The notes under the pieces: model-generated
The model's input: the letters and a program-made list of their open reading frames with translations, nothing else
What the model was told of the DNA's origin: nothing
The model's database searches: none
Part shown: in pieces, positions 1 to 11,984 of the stretch
How the letters are laid out: the number at the start of each line of letters is the position of its first letter
Position numbering within the stretch: the stretch's first letter is position 1
Program-made: the position numbers and the translations under genes
Source: Massariosphaeria phaeospora
Taxonomy: Eukaryota; Ascomycota; Dothideomycetes; Pleosporales
Direction of reading: 5' to 3'
Length of the DNA: 64,000 bases
Assembly (NCBI GenBank): GCA_011032825.1
Contig: JAADJZ010000009.1
Span: 62,001 to 126,000 of the forward strand

Positions 1-2279
1 GGAAGCTTAACAAAAGCAAAAAAAACAAGCAAATAAACATAGAAAAGAAGCGCTTTTGCTTTGAGTAAAAAACAAAGTCTAGTTGCAGTATAGCAAATAC
101 ATCTCTAATAAACGCTTAAGTAAAAAACTTAACTAGAAAAATAGCAAGTATACAGTTTTAAAAGTTAAATTCTTAAACAATGTCGTTTTGAATACTCTAC
201 TAAAGATAAATCTAATATTTCTAATAAATAAGCTTAGACTTGCAGTAAACAATTTTTTAAAAAGCTAGCTAGTATTTAATTAGCGCTTAGAAAGCGTTAC
301 CGTAGAAAGCAAGTAAAAATAGCTAGTTAAGCGCATTACTAGCGAGCGCTAAAAAAAAGTCGAAAAAAGCCAAAAGCTAAAATATTAGGTTAAATAAACT
401 AGCTATAACTAGCTTATATAGAAACTAGCGCTAGAATTCGAAAACACAAAAGCTTTATTTACTTAGTAATAATTTTAGCAGCTTACTAGAACGCTAATAA
501 GAAATTGCTAAAAAACTTTTAAAACAGCACGCTTTTAAAAAAAACGCTAGAACAAAAGCAAGCTTTTTAAAAATATCGCTAATAATAACACAAAGAAAAC
601 TGCTTTTACTATAAGTTACGAAAAAAGCTTATGTAATAGACTAGAAGCCTAATAAAAAGCTTTAGTTGTAGAACTTTAGTAGCTATTAACGCTGTACGTA
701 ACAGCTTCAACGATACTCAAAAAAGCTTCGCTAGTTTCTAGTTAACGAAAGCTTTCTAGTATTAAGTTTTTACATAGCTTTCAAAAGCGCTTCGTAGGTG
801 CTCTAAAAGCTAACTAACTATAAAGTATATAAAGCTTTTTTGTTCGCGCTGTAGATAAACTCTATCGAATTTATTATATTTTACATTAGAACTAGCTATT
901 TTTGGCAATTTTCTTTTAATACATAAGCGTTATAACAAGCAAAGCAAGTTATTTTAAAACTACGCTTAAAAAGCATTATGTAAAGCTTAAAGTAGTAATT
1001 TATATTCTTTACGCAATAAGCGTAAAAGATTTAATTTTTATAAACAAGCGCGTAATTTTTTAAGTTACTTTTTTTTTAAGTTGCTTTTTGCTTTTTTTTT
1101 GCAAGTAGCAGAAACGCAACTAGCTGCTTGTTAGCAAAGCTAACATTACTAACTTTTAAATTAACAAAAGCTTTAACTTTATGCTAACGCTTTAACTAGC
1201 GCAACGTAAAAACAAGCGTAAACAAGCTAGCCAACGCAAATAGCTTTTTTAAAGTAGTATTTTTTTTTACTATAATAAAGCAGAAGCTGCGAAAACGCGC
1301 AGAAGCGAGAATAGCAAAGCAAAAGCTGCAAAAAAAGTAGCTAAAAAGTTTGTAGTTAAAAGAAAAAGCTTATAACAAGTGCAAGTAGCTTTAGTTGCTA
1401 CCTTGCTAGAGCAAGAATTCTCTAAAGAATTTTTCTAAAAGCTTAAGCGTTTTTGTGTTTACTTTAACAAACGCAAAAAAGCTTATGTAATAAGCGAATA
1501 TCTAATAAAATGCTTTAGCTACTAGGCTTTAGTTAAAGCAATTTTGTACAAAATTGCTTTGCTAACTTCTAGCTAAGCTTTAACAAATTCTAGCGCAGCG
1601 CAAAAAGTATAAAAAGCTTTTTTATTTTATAGATAAAATCGCATTAATTTATTACTTTCTATATTAGAGCTTGCTTACTTTGGCAATTTTTTTACAGCAA
1701 AGTTGCGTACTTAGTAGTACGCTAGAAAATAAGTAGAAAGTACTTATTAATAGGTATAAGTTAGGTTATAAGTTGCACAAACTTTAAGTTAAAATTAAGT
1801 TAAAGTTAACCTAGCGTAGGTAGAAGTTAAGTTAGAGTAGTTAAAGTTTTAAGTTAGAAATTAAGTTAGAGTTACCTAAATAGTTAAGAAACTATAATAA
1901 ATAAATGTAATAAATATACATAGAAAACTTAATATTAATATAAGTAGTAAATATTATGTAAAACTTAACTACAACTTTAAGCTTTAACTACTTTAACTTA
2001 ACTCTAACCTAAGCTGCTTAGTAACTAGCGCAAGTTAAAACTAAAGTTAAGTTAAAATCTAACGTAAGCTAACTTAACTCTAATTTAACTTTTACTTATT
2101 TACTAGCTTACCTAGTAGCGCATACGCTTTGAATAACTATAACTTACTTGCAATTGCTTAGCTAAACAAGCTTTAGCTAAGTACGTTTTTTTGCGCTTTT
2201 AATAACTTTTATAAAGCTAATTACGCTTATTTAGAAACTAGTTTTGTTAAAGTTGTACATATTGTTGTTGTAAACGCTG
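1..2279. repeat. AT-rich, RIP-degraded block
   Basis: This block is extremely A+T rich, with TTAA, CTAG and AAGCTT words everywhere and no open frame of useful length. It contains an ancient internal duplication: the stretch at about 595-675 resembles about 1445-1521 (shared word AAAAAAGCTTATGTAATA), and about 836-911 resembles about 1617-1690 (shared ends TAGATAAA and TTTGGCAATTTT). The 1740-2100 part is built of short GTTAAGTTA/TTAACTT words in both orientations. The look is that of a repeat destroyed by CpA-to-TpA mutation. I cannot name the parent element. Confidence 0.7.
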
Positions 2280-2281
2280 TA

Positions 2282-4163
2282 ACGTAGATTTCTAGCAAGT
2301 TGCTTACTTAAGCAAGTTGCTTACCTACGCTAAGCTTTCTACTAATACTTGCTTTTTTTTTTTTACTACGCAATAGCTTAACTACACAACGCGCAACGCG
2401 TTTTAAACAAAAGCTAAATATAGCTTGCAATTTAAGCTATTTAACGCAACGCAACACTTTTTTAGCAACGCGCTGCATTAATCTACAACGTTTTTTAAAA
2501 AACACTAAGCAATTAGCTTGCTAAAAAACTCCTACGACGCGATTGCATACTTAACTTAATAAAGCTTCGTTTAATAGAAAACACAGTATTTAAAGAGTAT
2601 GCTATTAACTTTAACGCGCAAAGCTTTCTACTTAGGCTTACTAGGTTAGAGAATAAAGCTAACCTACTACTCGCAGCGCAAAGCTAGCTACTAGTTAAAA
2701 AAAACTAGGTTACGTTGTTCGTCAAGCGTTACCTTAAGCTTTAGATTAAGTTCAATTAAAAGTACAACTATAAAAAAGCTCTTTGTAAAGATTTTAAGCT
2801 TGTAGCTAACTAGTTTAGGCTTGTAGCAAATATAAAAGCTAAGTACAACGTAGTAAACGAGAATACTTACAACTTTAATAAAACAAGCTTTATAATAGGC
2901 TAGATTTTAACGAGTATAGTAATTACTAGCTTAGAGCGTTAAGAACAGCCGAAAATAGTGCAGCAAGGTAATAGAAAGTAGACAACAGTAGTACAAAGCG
3001 TTAACGCAATAGAGTAAGCTATTCTACTTTTTATTATTTTTTAGAGCAAAAACTACTTTTTTGCTTAGTACAAAAAAAATAGCCTACTTTGCAACTAGGT
3101 TATCGCAGTTTCTAAAAACAGCTAGACAAACAACGAGCTAGGTTTAAAGTAGTTAAAGCACTTTAACGCTTATACAAAGAAACGTACTATTAAAATAGTA
3201 CATTTACTTTTTATTAATAGCTATAAAAGCTATAACTCGCTTGCTTTCTAGCAGTACTACAAAAATAACAGCATTATTACTTTTTGCATGTTTCTTTACT
3301 TGTTGCACTTTCTGCAGCCTTTTAATGTTAGCTGTTTTGCGCTTTTAAAAAAAGCGTACAACTACTAAGCTAAGAATTTAATACGCAATCAAATTAACTA
3401 CATTACTAAACTTAAGTTTCTGCTATGCTTTATTAGCGCTTACAACGCTTCTATTACAAAAAGCAATATCTAAAGAAGCTTTTAAAGTGCTAGATTAGTT
3501 CTATTCAACCTAAAAGTAGTAATTTCGAAGCTTAACGTGTAGCTTTGCACTTTACTATTACCTATTGTAAAGAACAGTTTCTAGTAGTCTCAAACTCTAA
3601 GCAATACTTTAGAATTTAGGTTGCAATCAACGCTAATTTAAAAGAAAATTCAAAAGCATGTAAATAGCTTTTTTTACTTTAATAGTTAATGCTTTTGCAA
3701 AGCTTTCTAAAGGCGCAAAGTATGCAGCAGCTTCTATACTACTACTGCGCAACCAAGTTGCTAAACTTTAAACTGCTAACAAAGCTTTTTTGCAACAAAA
3801 ATCGCACAAGAGAAAGCGTGTGCAGCAAAAAAGTACTTTTACAGTTAAAAAAAGCGTGCGCTTAACAGCTCTTAAAGCGTTTAAAACGCGCAGTAATAAA
3901 AAAAAAGCAAAAAAGAAAGCTCGTAGTAATGCTAGTAATTAGAGCAGCTAGCTTTTAAAACGCTGTAAACGCTGCGGCGAGCTAGAGTACAATAAGCGCA
4001 CGTGTAGGTTAAATGCAGCAGTTAATTCTAAGTAATTTAAGTTATTTTAACCTATACTAGATGCTAGAGAGAAAGTAGTAAAAAGAAAAAAGTAAGTAGT
4101 AGAAAGAAAGCTTGGCGCAGGTAAGCAACTCGCTTAAGTAAGTAACTCGCTAGAAATCTACGT
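2282..4163 (+). mobile_element. RIP-destroyed Fot1/pogo-like (Tc1/mariner superfamily) transposon
   Basis: The element is bounded by inverted repeats of about 60 bp (2282-2340 and 4105-4163). Both start ACGTAGATTTCTAGC when read inwards and continue with the internally repeated words AAGTTGCTTAC / TTAAGC. A TA lies on each side (2280-2281 and 4164-4165), the usual Tc1/mariner target duplication. The arms differ mainly by A/G and T/C changes. Plus-strand traces of a DDE_1 transposase can be read at about 2870-3560: HFNAYTKKRT, then INSYKSYNSLAF where the family has a DGHESHNS-type block, then HFLQPFNVSCFALLKKAY where the family has LLQPLDVG. Stops are scattered through the frame. It is inserted at the left edge of repeat R copy 1, because the homology with R copy 2 starts directly after the right TA. 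Confidence 0.85.
2600..3960 (+). pseudogene. DDE_1 transposase remnant of the Fot1-like element
   Basis: This is a fragmentary plus-strand frame inside the 2282-4163 element. The recognisable blocks, in order, are: a region corresponding to the first catalytic Asp block (YNFNKT-type at about 2868), a GLK.LKHFNAYTKKRT block, a block corresponding to DGH.SH with the Asp replaced by Asn, and the LQPFNV...LLKKAY block that follows the second Asp of this family. Replacements such as P to L/F/S, D to N, G to S/R and W to stop are what C-to-T changes on either strand produce. It is non-functional. The exact ends cannot be placed. Confidence 0.65.
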
Positions 4164-4165
4164 TA

Positions 4166-6335
4166 TAAGCAAAAAGTTAGCTATATTATACGCTACGAAC
4201 GTTAATAACTATTTACCTAAAAAAGTACGTTGTTTTAGCTTACTACGGTTTGCATTAATAGTTTTAGTATAAAGCTACGTAAAAGCCTTCGCTGTGTATT
4301 ACGTAAAAACAGCGAAATCTACTAATAAGATTTTTTTATTCGAAAGTAGAAACTCGCATGCTTAATTTTTGCTAATTAATTTTGCATGTGCTACACATAC
4401 TACTTGTTATAAGTATAGATAGTATTGCTAGCACCTAGGTTGCAAGATTCTTGTGTATTTATTCTTTAAGTTAATGCTTGCTTAAAAACTTTTATAATAG
4501 TTACCAAGCGCAGAAGCAGTACAGCATTTTTTTACTATTTTTAAGTGTCTAAAGGCCCAAGAGCTTATTACCGAAATAAACTAAGTCTAGAAAAAATACA
4601 ACTGTTATACTGTTAAAGTAAATGTATCTAGGTTAGAGCGATTTTTAACTATATACGCTCGCTATTTACTAATCTAAAGAACCTAATACTGCTTTTATGT
4701 AATATCGCCAATTGCTTCGTAGATTTTGCTAGAACCTAGAATAGCGTTTTGTGCAAACGTAGACCTACAACTGCGCTAGCTCAAAGCTTACTTATTAAAA
4801 ACGTAAGCTAGCTAAGCTTATGCAACTGCATAGATTCTTAAGACAAAAAACTTATGCAGCTTTATTATAGGCACTAACAAATAGCATAATTGTAGAATGC
4901 GCTAATAATAGTTTTAGATGCTTTAATTTAAAAACAGCTAGTAGTTCGTATAGCTGTATCTGCATTAAGACTTTTAAAAAGCTAAAGCTTAGATTTCTAC
5001 CAATCTAGTATCTCGAATAAAACTTATGTTATTATGTTAAAAAGTAAGATAATGCCTTGCTGCTAGTTTGCTATACTCTCTTACTTTTACTTTAGTACAT
5101 ATTCTTTTTTCAACGTTCTAAGCGCACTTTGTGAACTGCTAATTTATAGCAAATCTAATATGCCAACGTGTAACGTTAACAGCAGCTGTATGCAAAAGAC
5201 AATACGTAACATAGTAAAAAAAAGTAAAAGTAAAAGCATTTTTGCTAGCGCGCTTCTATTGGCTAGATCGCAGCTTTAGGTTGGCTTAGGTCACGTGCGA
5301 CCTTAGCGCTGCGCTAGCTAGCTGTACTTAATCTCGCCCGCTTACGATCTTTTTCTTTCTCTTTTTCGCAACTCTTACTTTCTGCTACTAGGCGATGCAA
5401 ACTCGGCGCAGTAATGTCTTCTCCTAGTCTTTTTTCCTAGCGCTATCTAAGCTTCTAATGTTGTGTATTTTAACTACAGTTTTTACAACATACCTAGCAC
5501 TTACGTGCAAAAGTTGTTACACAAACTCTAACTATCTTTATATACCTCCTCTAGGAAGCGGCAGTTAGCAACGCGAAATCGCGCCGCTTTCTTAACACTG
5601 CTAGGAAAAACGCTAGCGCAACGTTTTTCTTCTCTCTTTTGCTTAACACTCTTTAGCTCTCTCTTGCACAGGAAGTAGCTAACTCTTCTTTAGTCCGCTA
5701 TTAAGAGGCCGGTTACAGAGACGTTGGCGCTAGCTTTTCTTTTCTTTATACCTACGCTTTTAGCTCCTTGTTAGGCTGCACGCACACGGACTAATTTATG
5801 TCTCGCAATATTAGCACTTGAGTGTGAAAGTTGCGTTGCACAAGGAGTAGCCGACTCTTCGCTAGTTATCTAGTATGGGGCCTGTTACGGTGGTGTTAGA
5901 TAATCCCAATTGGCAGCTTTACTTCTTCGCTCTTTACCTCAACACTCTCCAGCTCCTAGTTGAGCCGCTGGACTCGATTGAATGTTCCGCAATATTAGCA
6001 CTTCGGTGTGAAAGTTGAAGGAAAAGAGAGTAGCAGAATGCTTCTTAGCGTTCGTGCCAGGAGAGAGGTCTAGATGATTTCGGCGGTCCTTGTTCTCTCT
6101 TTGCTGAGCCTCTGTATGTCTCTCTCTCGAATCTTTTGAGGTTCATTAGCTAAACCTAGGTATGTACCTCTCCTAACATTTGCTACTAACCTAGTCCTCG
6201 AAGTCGGATTCTGCACCTGTACGCGGTGAGAGCTACGAACCTGCTCCTTTGAGGGCAGAGCCAAGTTAGAAACGCACATATTTTTCGTTGAGCTCCTAGC
6301 TGCAAGCTGGGACTTGAAGAAGAAGAAGCGCATTG
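4166..6335 (+). repeat. Repeat R, copy 1 (RIP-mutated)
   Basis: This is a direct repeat of about 23,945-26,182. Colinear landmarks include TACGGTTTGCATTAATAG (versus TACGACGGTTTGCATTGATGG), the CpG-poor CACGTGCGACC block near 5291, the motif CAATATTAGCAC at about 5806 and 5991, and the end TTGAAGAAGAAGAAGCGCATT at 6335. Differences from copy 2 are overwhelmingly C-to-T and G-to-A, strongest in the left half and fading to near identity by about 5900-6335. No coding frame is apparent in either copy. Homology stops abruptly after GCGCATT in both. Confidence 0.85.
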
Positions 6336-6529
6336 GGGCTGATGTTCTGGGCCGTCTCCAGTCTGTTCTCAGAAGGACCACGCCTGCTTCCTTCTACCCT
6401 CGCCGCCATTCCTCGAGACATGACTCAGAATGCCTCGAGGTGGCGCGAAGTTATACGTCGTTGTCACCCATCTACCGGCACTCCCTCGCGATTCCAGCCG
6501 CCATATTACTCAGACGCCGCGAAGGCGCC
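6336..6529. other. Unassigned spacer between repeats R and E
   Basis: These are about 190 bp of normal GC content between the end of R copy 1 and the start of the homology with repeat E. I see no coding feature that stands out. The short frames crossing it have no recognisable content. Confidence 0.4.
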
Positions 6530-7399
6530 GCTGTCGGTGCTGGAGGGTATGGCGCCCGTCTGCGGCGTCGCCCCGCCGCTACGAACATTGACGACAGGCA
6601 GCGGGTGCGTGTTTGCGGGCGCTGCGGGTAGCGAGGGGGGGGTGCTAGGATGGGCACCGCAGGCTGCAGGATGAAGGGTTGCTGTATGTTGGGAGCGCGC
6701 AGATAGAGAGGTTGGAGCGGTAGGTAGAGTTCTGGGTGCGTAGGGAGAGAGAGGATGAATTGGTAGGTACGGGCGTGAGGCTAGTGGGTGATGCGGTGTG
6801 TAGTAGAAGCGGATGGATCGTGTGAGTGTAGATGTAAAAACGTGTTGCGAATAGGCTTTCTAGATGATTGTGAGGTTGTTGTACTGCATAGTTCAGCTCA
6901 GCTCAGCTTAGCTCTTATCTTTCTCTTCTTAACTCTAAGACAAGAACTCGTTAATGTCTGGCTGACTATACACACACACATACACACACATACACACGGA
7001 ACAACACCGCCGATTACTATCAAACTCTACAGAAAGAAACGAACCGAAACGAAACGCATCCCATGTTCCTCCCAATCACCAACACCCTACCAACCTCGAC
7101 CTCTTACCCATTACCCACTTGTGCTAAGCTAAACTAAGCTAAGCCAAACTACTAATAATGCAATGTAGACAATCAATGCCCAATGCCCCCCCAATGCCCA
7201 ACGAAACGAAACGAAACGAAACACAGTCCTTTTCCCGTCTCCTCCTCGCCGACATGGGTGTATGTATATGCATCTCACTCACTCCATCCCATCCTTCCTC
7301 TCCACACGCTCTACCGCAGCCTGAACTTCCTGCTCTGACACCTCCTCGTCGTCCGTCGACGCAGCAGCAGTCGTGCCCGCTGTCAAGTGATACAGGTGC
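6530..7399 (-). repeat. Repeat E, copy 2, distal part (inverted, split by hAT)
   Basis: The reverse complement of this stretch matches about 28,290-29,100. Landmarks are the CGTTTCGTTTCG-type tract (7200-7222 versus 28647-28670), the TAGCTTAGCTTAGC tract, the block CCTACCAACCTCGACCTC (7086 versus its complement near 28600), and GCCCGCAAACACG near the outer end. It carries a short CA-rich microsatellite at about 6971-6998 and, on the minus strand near 7399-7260, the last part of the second exon of the repeat-E gene, ending in a TGA near 7273. The hAT target duplication at 7392-7399 is its inner boundary. The other half of this copy is at 15,675-17,020. Confidence 0.8.
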
Positions 7400-7635
7400 C
7401 ACAGATGCTAACAATCAGTCTCGTTGCAGTCGACTAATTGATTGATTGATTATGTAATAAGTCAATCAAATCAATTCACTCTCTTGATTTTTTGCAGTCA
7501 AATCAATTAGTGATGGCCAGCCTGATTGGAAAGTTAGAAACGGATTAATTGTTTTTTCTATTAGAGATCTGAGTTAGCCAAAGGGCCCATATAGCACTCG
7601 TACAGATAGGGCCGTTTTTGAGGCTGTAGAGATTG

Positions 7636-10600
7636 TACAGTTGTCAACAATCAATCAGAATTGAATGACTTGATTAACTTGATTGCAAAAATGCAAGTCA
7701 ATCAATTCAAGCTTTTGTATAGTAGTTTGTTACTCAATTTAATCTACAACAGAAGACTTGATTGTGTAGATTAACGATTTTGTTGCTGTAGAATCTCTGT
7801 TTACGTGACGTAACTATAATCTAACTAAAGTAAAAGGTGCCTAATAAGGTAAGCAGGCAGCACTAAACTGCTACACACATCTTTTGATCTACCTGCGCCT
7901 CTAACCTTTCTAACGCTTTTAATCTAATTCTTCTATCTACCTTCGCTTACTACACGCTACGCTATTTCTATCGCTATTAAATCTATCGCTATGCCTCCCC
8001 GTGCGAAACGCGATTGCAGAGACACTAGCTCTAACAGTGCAACTGTTAACAAGCGCGCTAGAGAGTTAGCTCGCGGCACTGCAAACCAGCCTATCGAAGT
8101 AGATGCTACTCTTTAACTACCTTGCTGTTTTTTTTCTCGCAAAGCTATAGCCAACGCTTTGCAAGCTACGCTGTTTTTGCAAGCATCTTTAGCAACACCA
8201 ACGTTCGAGTCACAACTGCGCGACTCGCAAGCTGAAGCTGCAATTACACCGCCCACCGAAAGCAGCGGCGCTGCTACAATTGCTACAATAAAAGCTGGTA
8301 ATAAAGCTAATAGAAACTTATTTAACGGGCGCTTTGCGAACAACTTCAACGGCATTGATTAGACTCGATTGCCGGGCTTTATGAAGCCACTAGCGACGCA
8401 GAAGCAGAAGAAAAGCTAGATCTATCGCTATGGCTATCGCGTCGCTCTAATCCGCGACCCGCAAAGAATCTAGTTCGTTTGCAAGTATTGCCACCTGCAC
8501 AAGACTATCGACCTAGGTAGCAGCAGTTTTTTCGACGTAACGCAAGCAACGACAGCAGCAAGCGCTTATCTCTATTAACTAACTCGTAGCCATGGCTACT
8601 ACAAGGACAGCAAGAGGCTGCTGCTAAAAGCTAGGCAGCGTTTACTAGCTTAGATGCTCGCCGCTAGTGTCGAGGTTAAACAGAGCGCTGCTAATGTAAT
8701 AGGAAATTTCAACGTACAGCGCTTTCGACTCGCTGCAGTGCTATAGCTTGTCGACAACAATTACCTACTCCGCGAGTTCAAAACTCTAGCTTTCTAAGCT
8801 ATAATTGAGTTTGCCAACTTAGAAGCAGAAGCAGCGCTTTAGGCAAGCCATGTAAGCGTGTCAACCTTTGTTATAAAGCTATTTCACTTTATGCAGCCTA
8901 AAGTTGTTGAGGCTTTGTTAGCTGCTGTTAGCAAAGTCTACATAAGCTTTGACAGCTAGACTACAAAGGGCAGCAAACGCGGTTTCTTCGGTATTATCGC
9001 CTACTTTGCTAACGCAGCCGGAGTAATTAGAGACTTGCCTATCGATCTACCTCAATTGCAAAGCTCTTATTCGGGTAAGCGGATTGCTAAGACTGTCAAG
9101 CGCACGCTTGAGACATACGGGATCTTTCCATCTAAGCTAGGTTACTTCGTACTTGATAACGCTACCAACAACGACACTGCTGTCGCCGCGATTGCACGCT
9201 TTTACGATTTCAACGCTGCCTATTGTCGCCTCCGCTGCGGTCCTCACACGCTCAATCTCATCGGCCAGGTTATTATATTTGGCAAGAACAAAGAGGCGTA
9301 CGACAACGCGGCTGAAGAGCATGCTAGCAAGCAGGCGTTTATGGCACAGTAGCGCCGCGATGGCTCCTTAGGCGTCCTTATGGACGTAATTAACTATATC
9401 AAAACGCCGCAACAGTACGAGCTTTTTGCAGACTTTCAGCGCTTCGCCAACCGAGCGCTACCTACGCACGATCGACTTAAAATACTTAAGCCTGTTAAGC
9501 CTGTCGTCACACGTTGGAACTCGTTCTACTGCTCATTTGAGCGCGCTGCTTACCTCCACGCTGCCTACGACTCATACGCAAGCTACTATATCCGCGCAAT
9601 CGCTGCGGCCGACGCGCACGCAATTTCAAAAGGAAACAAGCTACCAGACGCGCTAGCTTGGATGAGATCAGACGGCTTATTAGCAGGCGACTGGGCCGTG
9701 ATCACGCAGTACATGGAGGCACTGAAACCGCTCAAACACGCTACCAAGCGCCTCGAAGGTCGCGGCAAAACTAGCAACTTTGGCGCTATCTACAAAATTA
9801 TTCTAGTCTTTGAGTACCTACTTAGCTCGCTTGAATCAATCGCGTCGCTGTACGCGCATGTCAACTTCAACGCTCACGCCGAAGCTTCTGAAGACTACCT
9901 CCTAATCAATATAAGAGCTGCCTAGCACAAGGCTAATGAGTACTACGGCAAGCTCGACTCGTTACCTGTCTACTATGCTGCAGTTTGCCTTTACTCGTAC
10001 TATAAGTACTACTGTGACAACAGCTAGCGGGACAAAGCTAGCTAGCTTAACGCTGCAAACGCTGGCTTTCATCAACTTTGAGCAGAGTATAAGCCGCTGC
10101 AGGTGCCTTCAGCTCGCCCAAAAACAATAGCTCTAAGCAGTATAGATGAGGCAATTAGCGCCTTTGTAGACGGTAGCAGCGCTGATGTTAGCGACATTGA
10201 TAAGTTCGAACGCTGGAAGAAATACGAGCCTAAATGGACGAAAGAGCAATACCTGGAAGAAGGCAATCTAGTCAAATAATAGATAAAGCTTCAGCAAAAA
10301 TACCCCAACTTAGCGCAGTTTGCTATCGATATTATGACAATTCTAGCTTCGAGTTGCGATTGTAAGCGAATGTTTAGCGAGCTTGGCGACCTCCTTAAGC
10401 CTAAAAGACGGGCGATTAGATCAGAGCTCTTGGCGGCTATCCAATTGGTAAGATCGTGGTCAAAAGCTGGATTTGACCTACCTCCGGATAGGCTAGATCA
10501 CGATGTAACTGATGAGCAACTCATTGAAGAGTATCATGTATGCGAGTGGGAAACTTTGACTGATTAATTAGTATAAAAACTAAGCTTTTAAGCATTCAAT

Positions 10601-10740
10601 TCATCAATCTTCAATCAAGTTGCAAGTCAATCCGCTCCTAGACCTCACCAATTCAATCAAGCCAATCAGAGCTAGCTTACGACTTCAATCAAGCCAATTA
10701 CGGCGCCCTCGATTGATTAAATTGATTGTTGACAACTGTG
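7636..10740 (+). mobile_element. Inner hAT transposon nested in the outer hAT
   Basis: The element is 3105 bp. The left end is TACAGTTGTCAACAATCAAT; the right end read inwards is CACAGTTGTCAACAATCAAT, identical after the first base. It is flanked by a perfect 8-bp duplication AGAGATTG (7628-7635 and 10741-10748). It lies in the 5' non-coding part of the outer hAT. It carries one transposase frame (7991-10567) closed only by in-frame stops. Subterminal regions are rich in short CAATCAA / TTGATT words on both strands, typical transposase-binding clutter for this superfamily. Confidence 0.92.
7991..10567 (+). pseudogene. hAT transposase, inactivated by in-frame stops (inner element)
   Basis: A single 858-codon frame runs from ATG 7991 to TAA 10567 with no frameshift, interrupted by many TAG and a few TAA codons. 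Where the outer hAT homologue has Trp (for example NGIDW near codon 120), this copy has TAG. Domains in order: a BED-type zinc finger (FVCKYC about codon 165, with later His positions partly lost), the hAT catalytic core with a FDS block near 8950, the DNATNND block near 9157, a RWNSFYCSFERA block near 9515, and the C-terminal hAT dimerisation domain (SSCDCKRMFSELGDLLKPKR, about 10345). The 9035-10130 stretch is the least mutated. The stops fit TGG-to-TAG and CAA/CAG-to-TAA/TAG changes, that is CpA-to-TpA on one strand. Confidence 0.88.
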
Positions 10741-11984
10741 AGAGATTGGCGTATGGCGAGTTCGTGATAGGATTTCTGGTGTTTGTTTTGGCCCCCGATC
10801 GGCAGGCGTACGAGTCAACTAGTGTAGCGCACGCCCCTGAGTACTCTGCACTCGCAAATTTTCGCCCATCACTGTCAATTGCCCCCATTCACTTTGTTAG
10901 CCGTATTTACAATGAGCCAACGTCCCACTCGCCGCCGTGGGCGCGCTGCCGCCGCAGCTGCCGCCGCCGATACGCAGAGTACCCAAACTTTCGAAGTGGA
11001 GATGCGTGAGCGCCGTGATCCATCGCCTGCACCTGCTGCAACCTCAGTCGCCCCATCCGCTACAGAGGGTGAATTGCCTGCCCCCAACGAAGCTCTCGAC
11101 GCACGATTTGAAAATAACTTTAATGGGATTGACTGGGATCGGTTGCCCGACTATATGGCGCTGCTGCGTACACAGAAACACCGGAAGTCGTGGATTTATC
11201 GTCATGGCTATCGCGTATGCCTCCGCCGGGCCCCTGAGCGGATATTTTTCGTGTGCGCGTACTGCCATAGAGATAAAACGATAGACCGGGGAGGCGGTGG
11301 GTTGTACGACGTCAGTACATCAATTTCATCTGCTGCAGCTCATCTACAGGCCAAAAAACGAGGCCACAACCTCACGCCGTCGGGCGAGCGGATGGAGGCA
11401 CCTTTGCTAGGTGGCCAGCGTACAATACAGCAACTCATACACAGCGGCATCGTCATCCCGCAGGCAGTAGGCAACGCGCTGGGCAACTTTGACGTACAGA
11501 GGTTTCGAATAGCAGCTATTAAGTAGCTAGTGGCAAACAATTACCCTCTGAGGGAGTTTGAGACGCCTGCTTTTAGGAATCTGCTGCAGATGGCTAATCC
11601 GGAGGCCCTCGGGGCGCTATGGAAGAATCATCAAAGTGTAGCTAGATATACAATGCGACTGTTCAATTACCTACAACCCCAAGTAATAGAGGACCTGTCG
11701 AACGCGCTGAGTAAAATACACCTATCGTTTGACGGCTAGACTGTAAAAGGAGGCAAGAAAGGCTATCTTGGTGTTGTTGCTCACTACGCGGATTCGGCGG
11801 GTCGCATCCAAGATCTCTCGATTTCTCTCCCACAGCTATCTGGTGCCCACACAGGTGAAAAGATTGCTCTAGTAATACAGAAAACTCTCTAGAGCTTCAA
11901 TATTCACTCTAAAAAGATAGGATACTTTATTTTAAATAACGCAGGCAATAACAACACTGCCGTGGATTATTTGGCGAAGGTGTA

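Noticed and set aside
4081..4163. CRISPR-like or tandem array suggested by repeated AAGCAACTCGC/TTAAGTAAG words
   Set aside because: These are the inverted-repeat end of the Fot1-like element, matched by 2282-2340; a fungal genome would not carry CRISPR.
6070..6381. Minus-strand 103-codon frame at the end of repeat R copy 1
   Set aside because: Not open in the less mutated copy 2, and Arg/Ser-rich without motifs; a chance frame.
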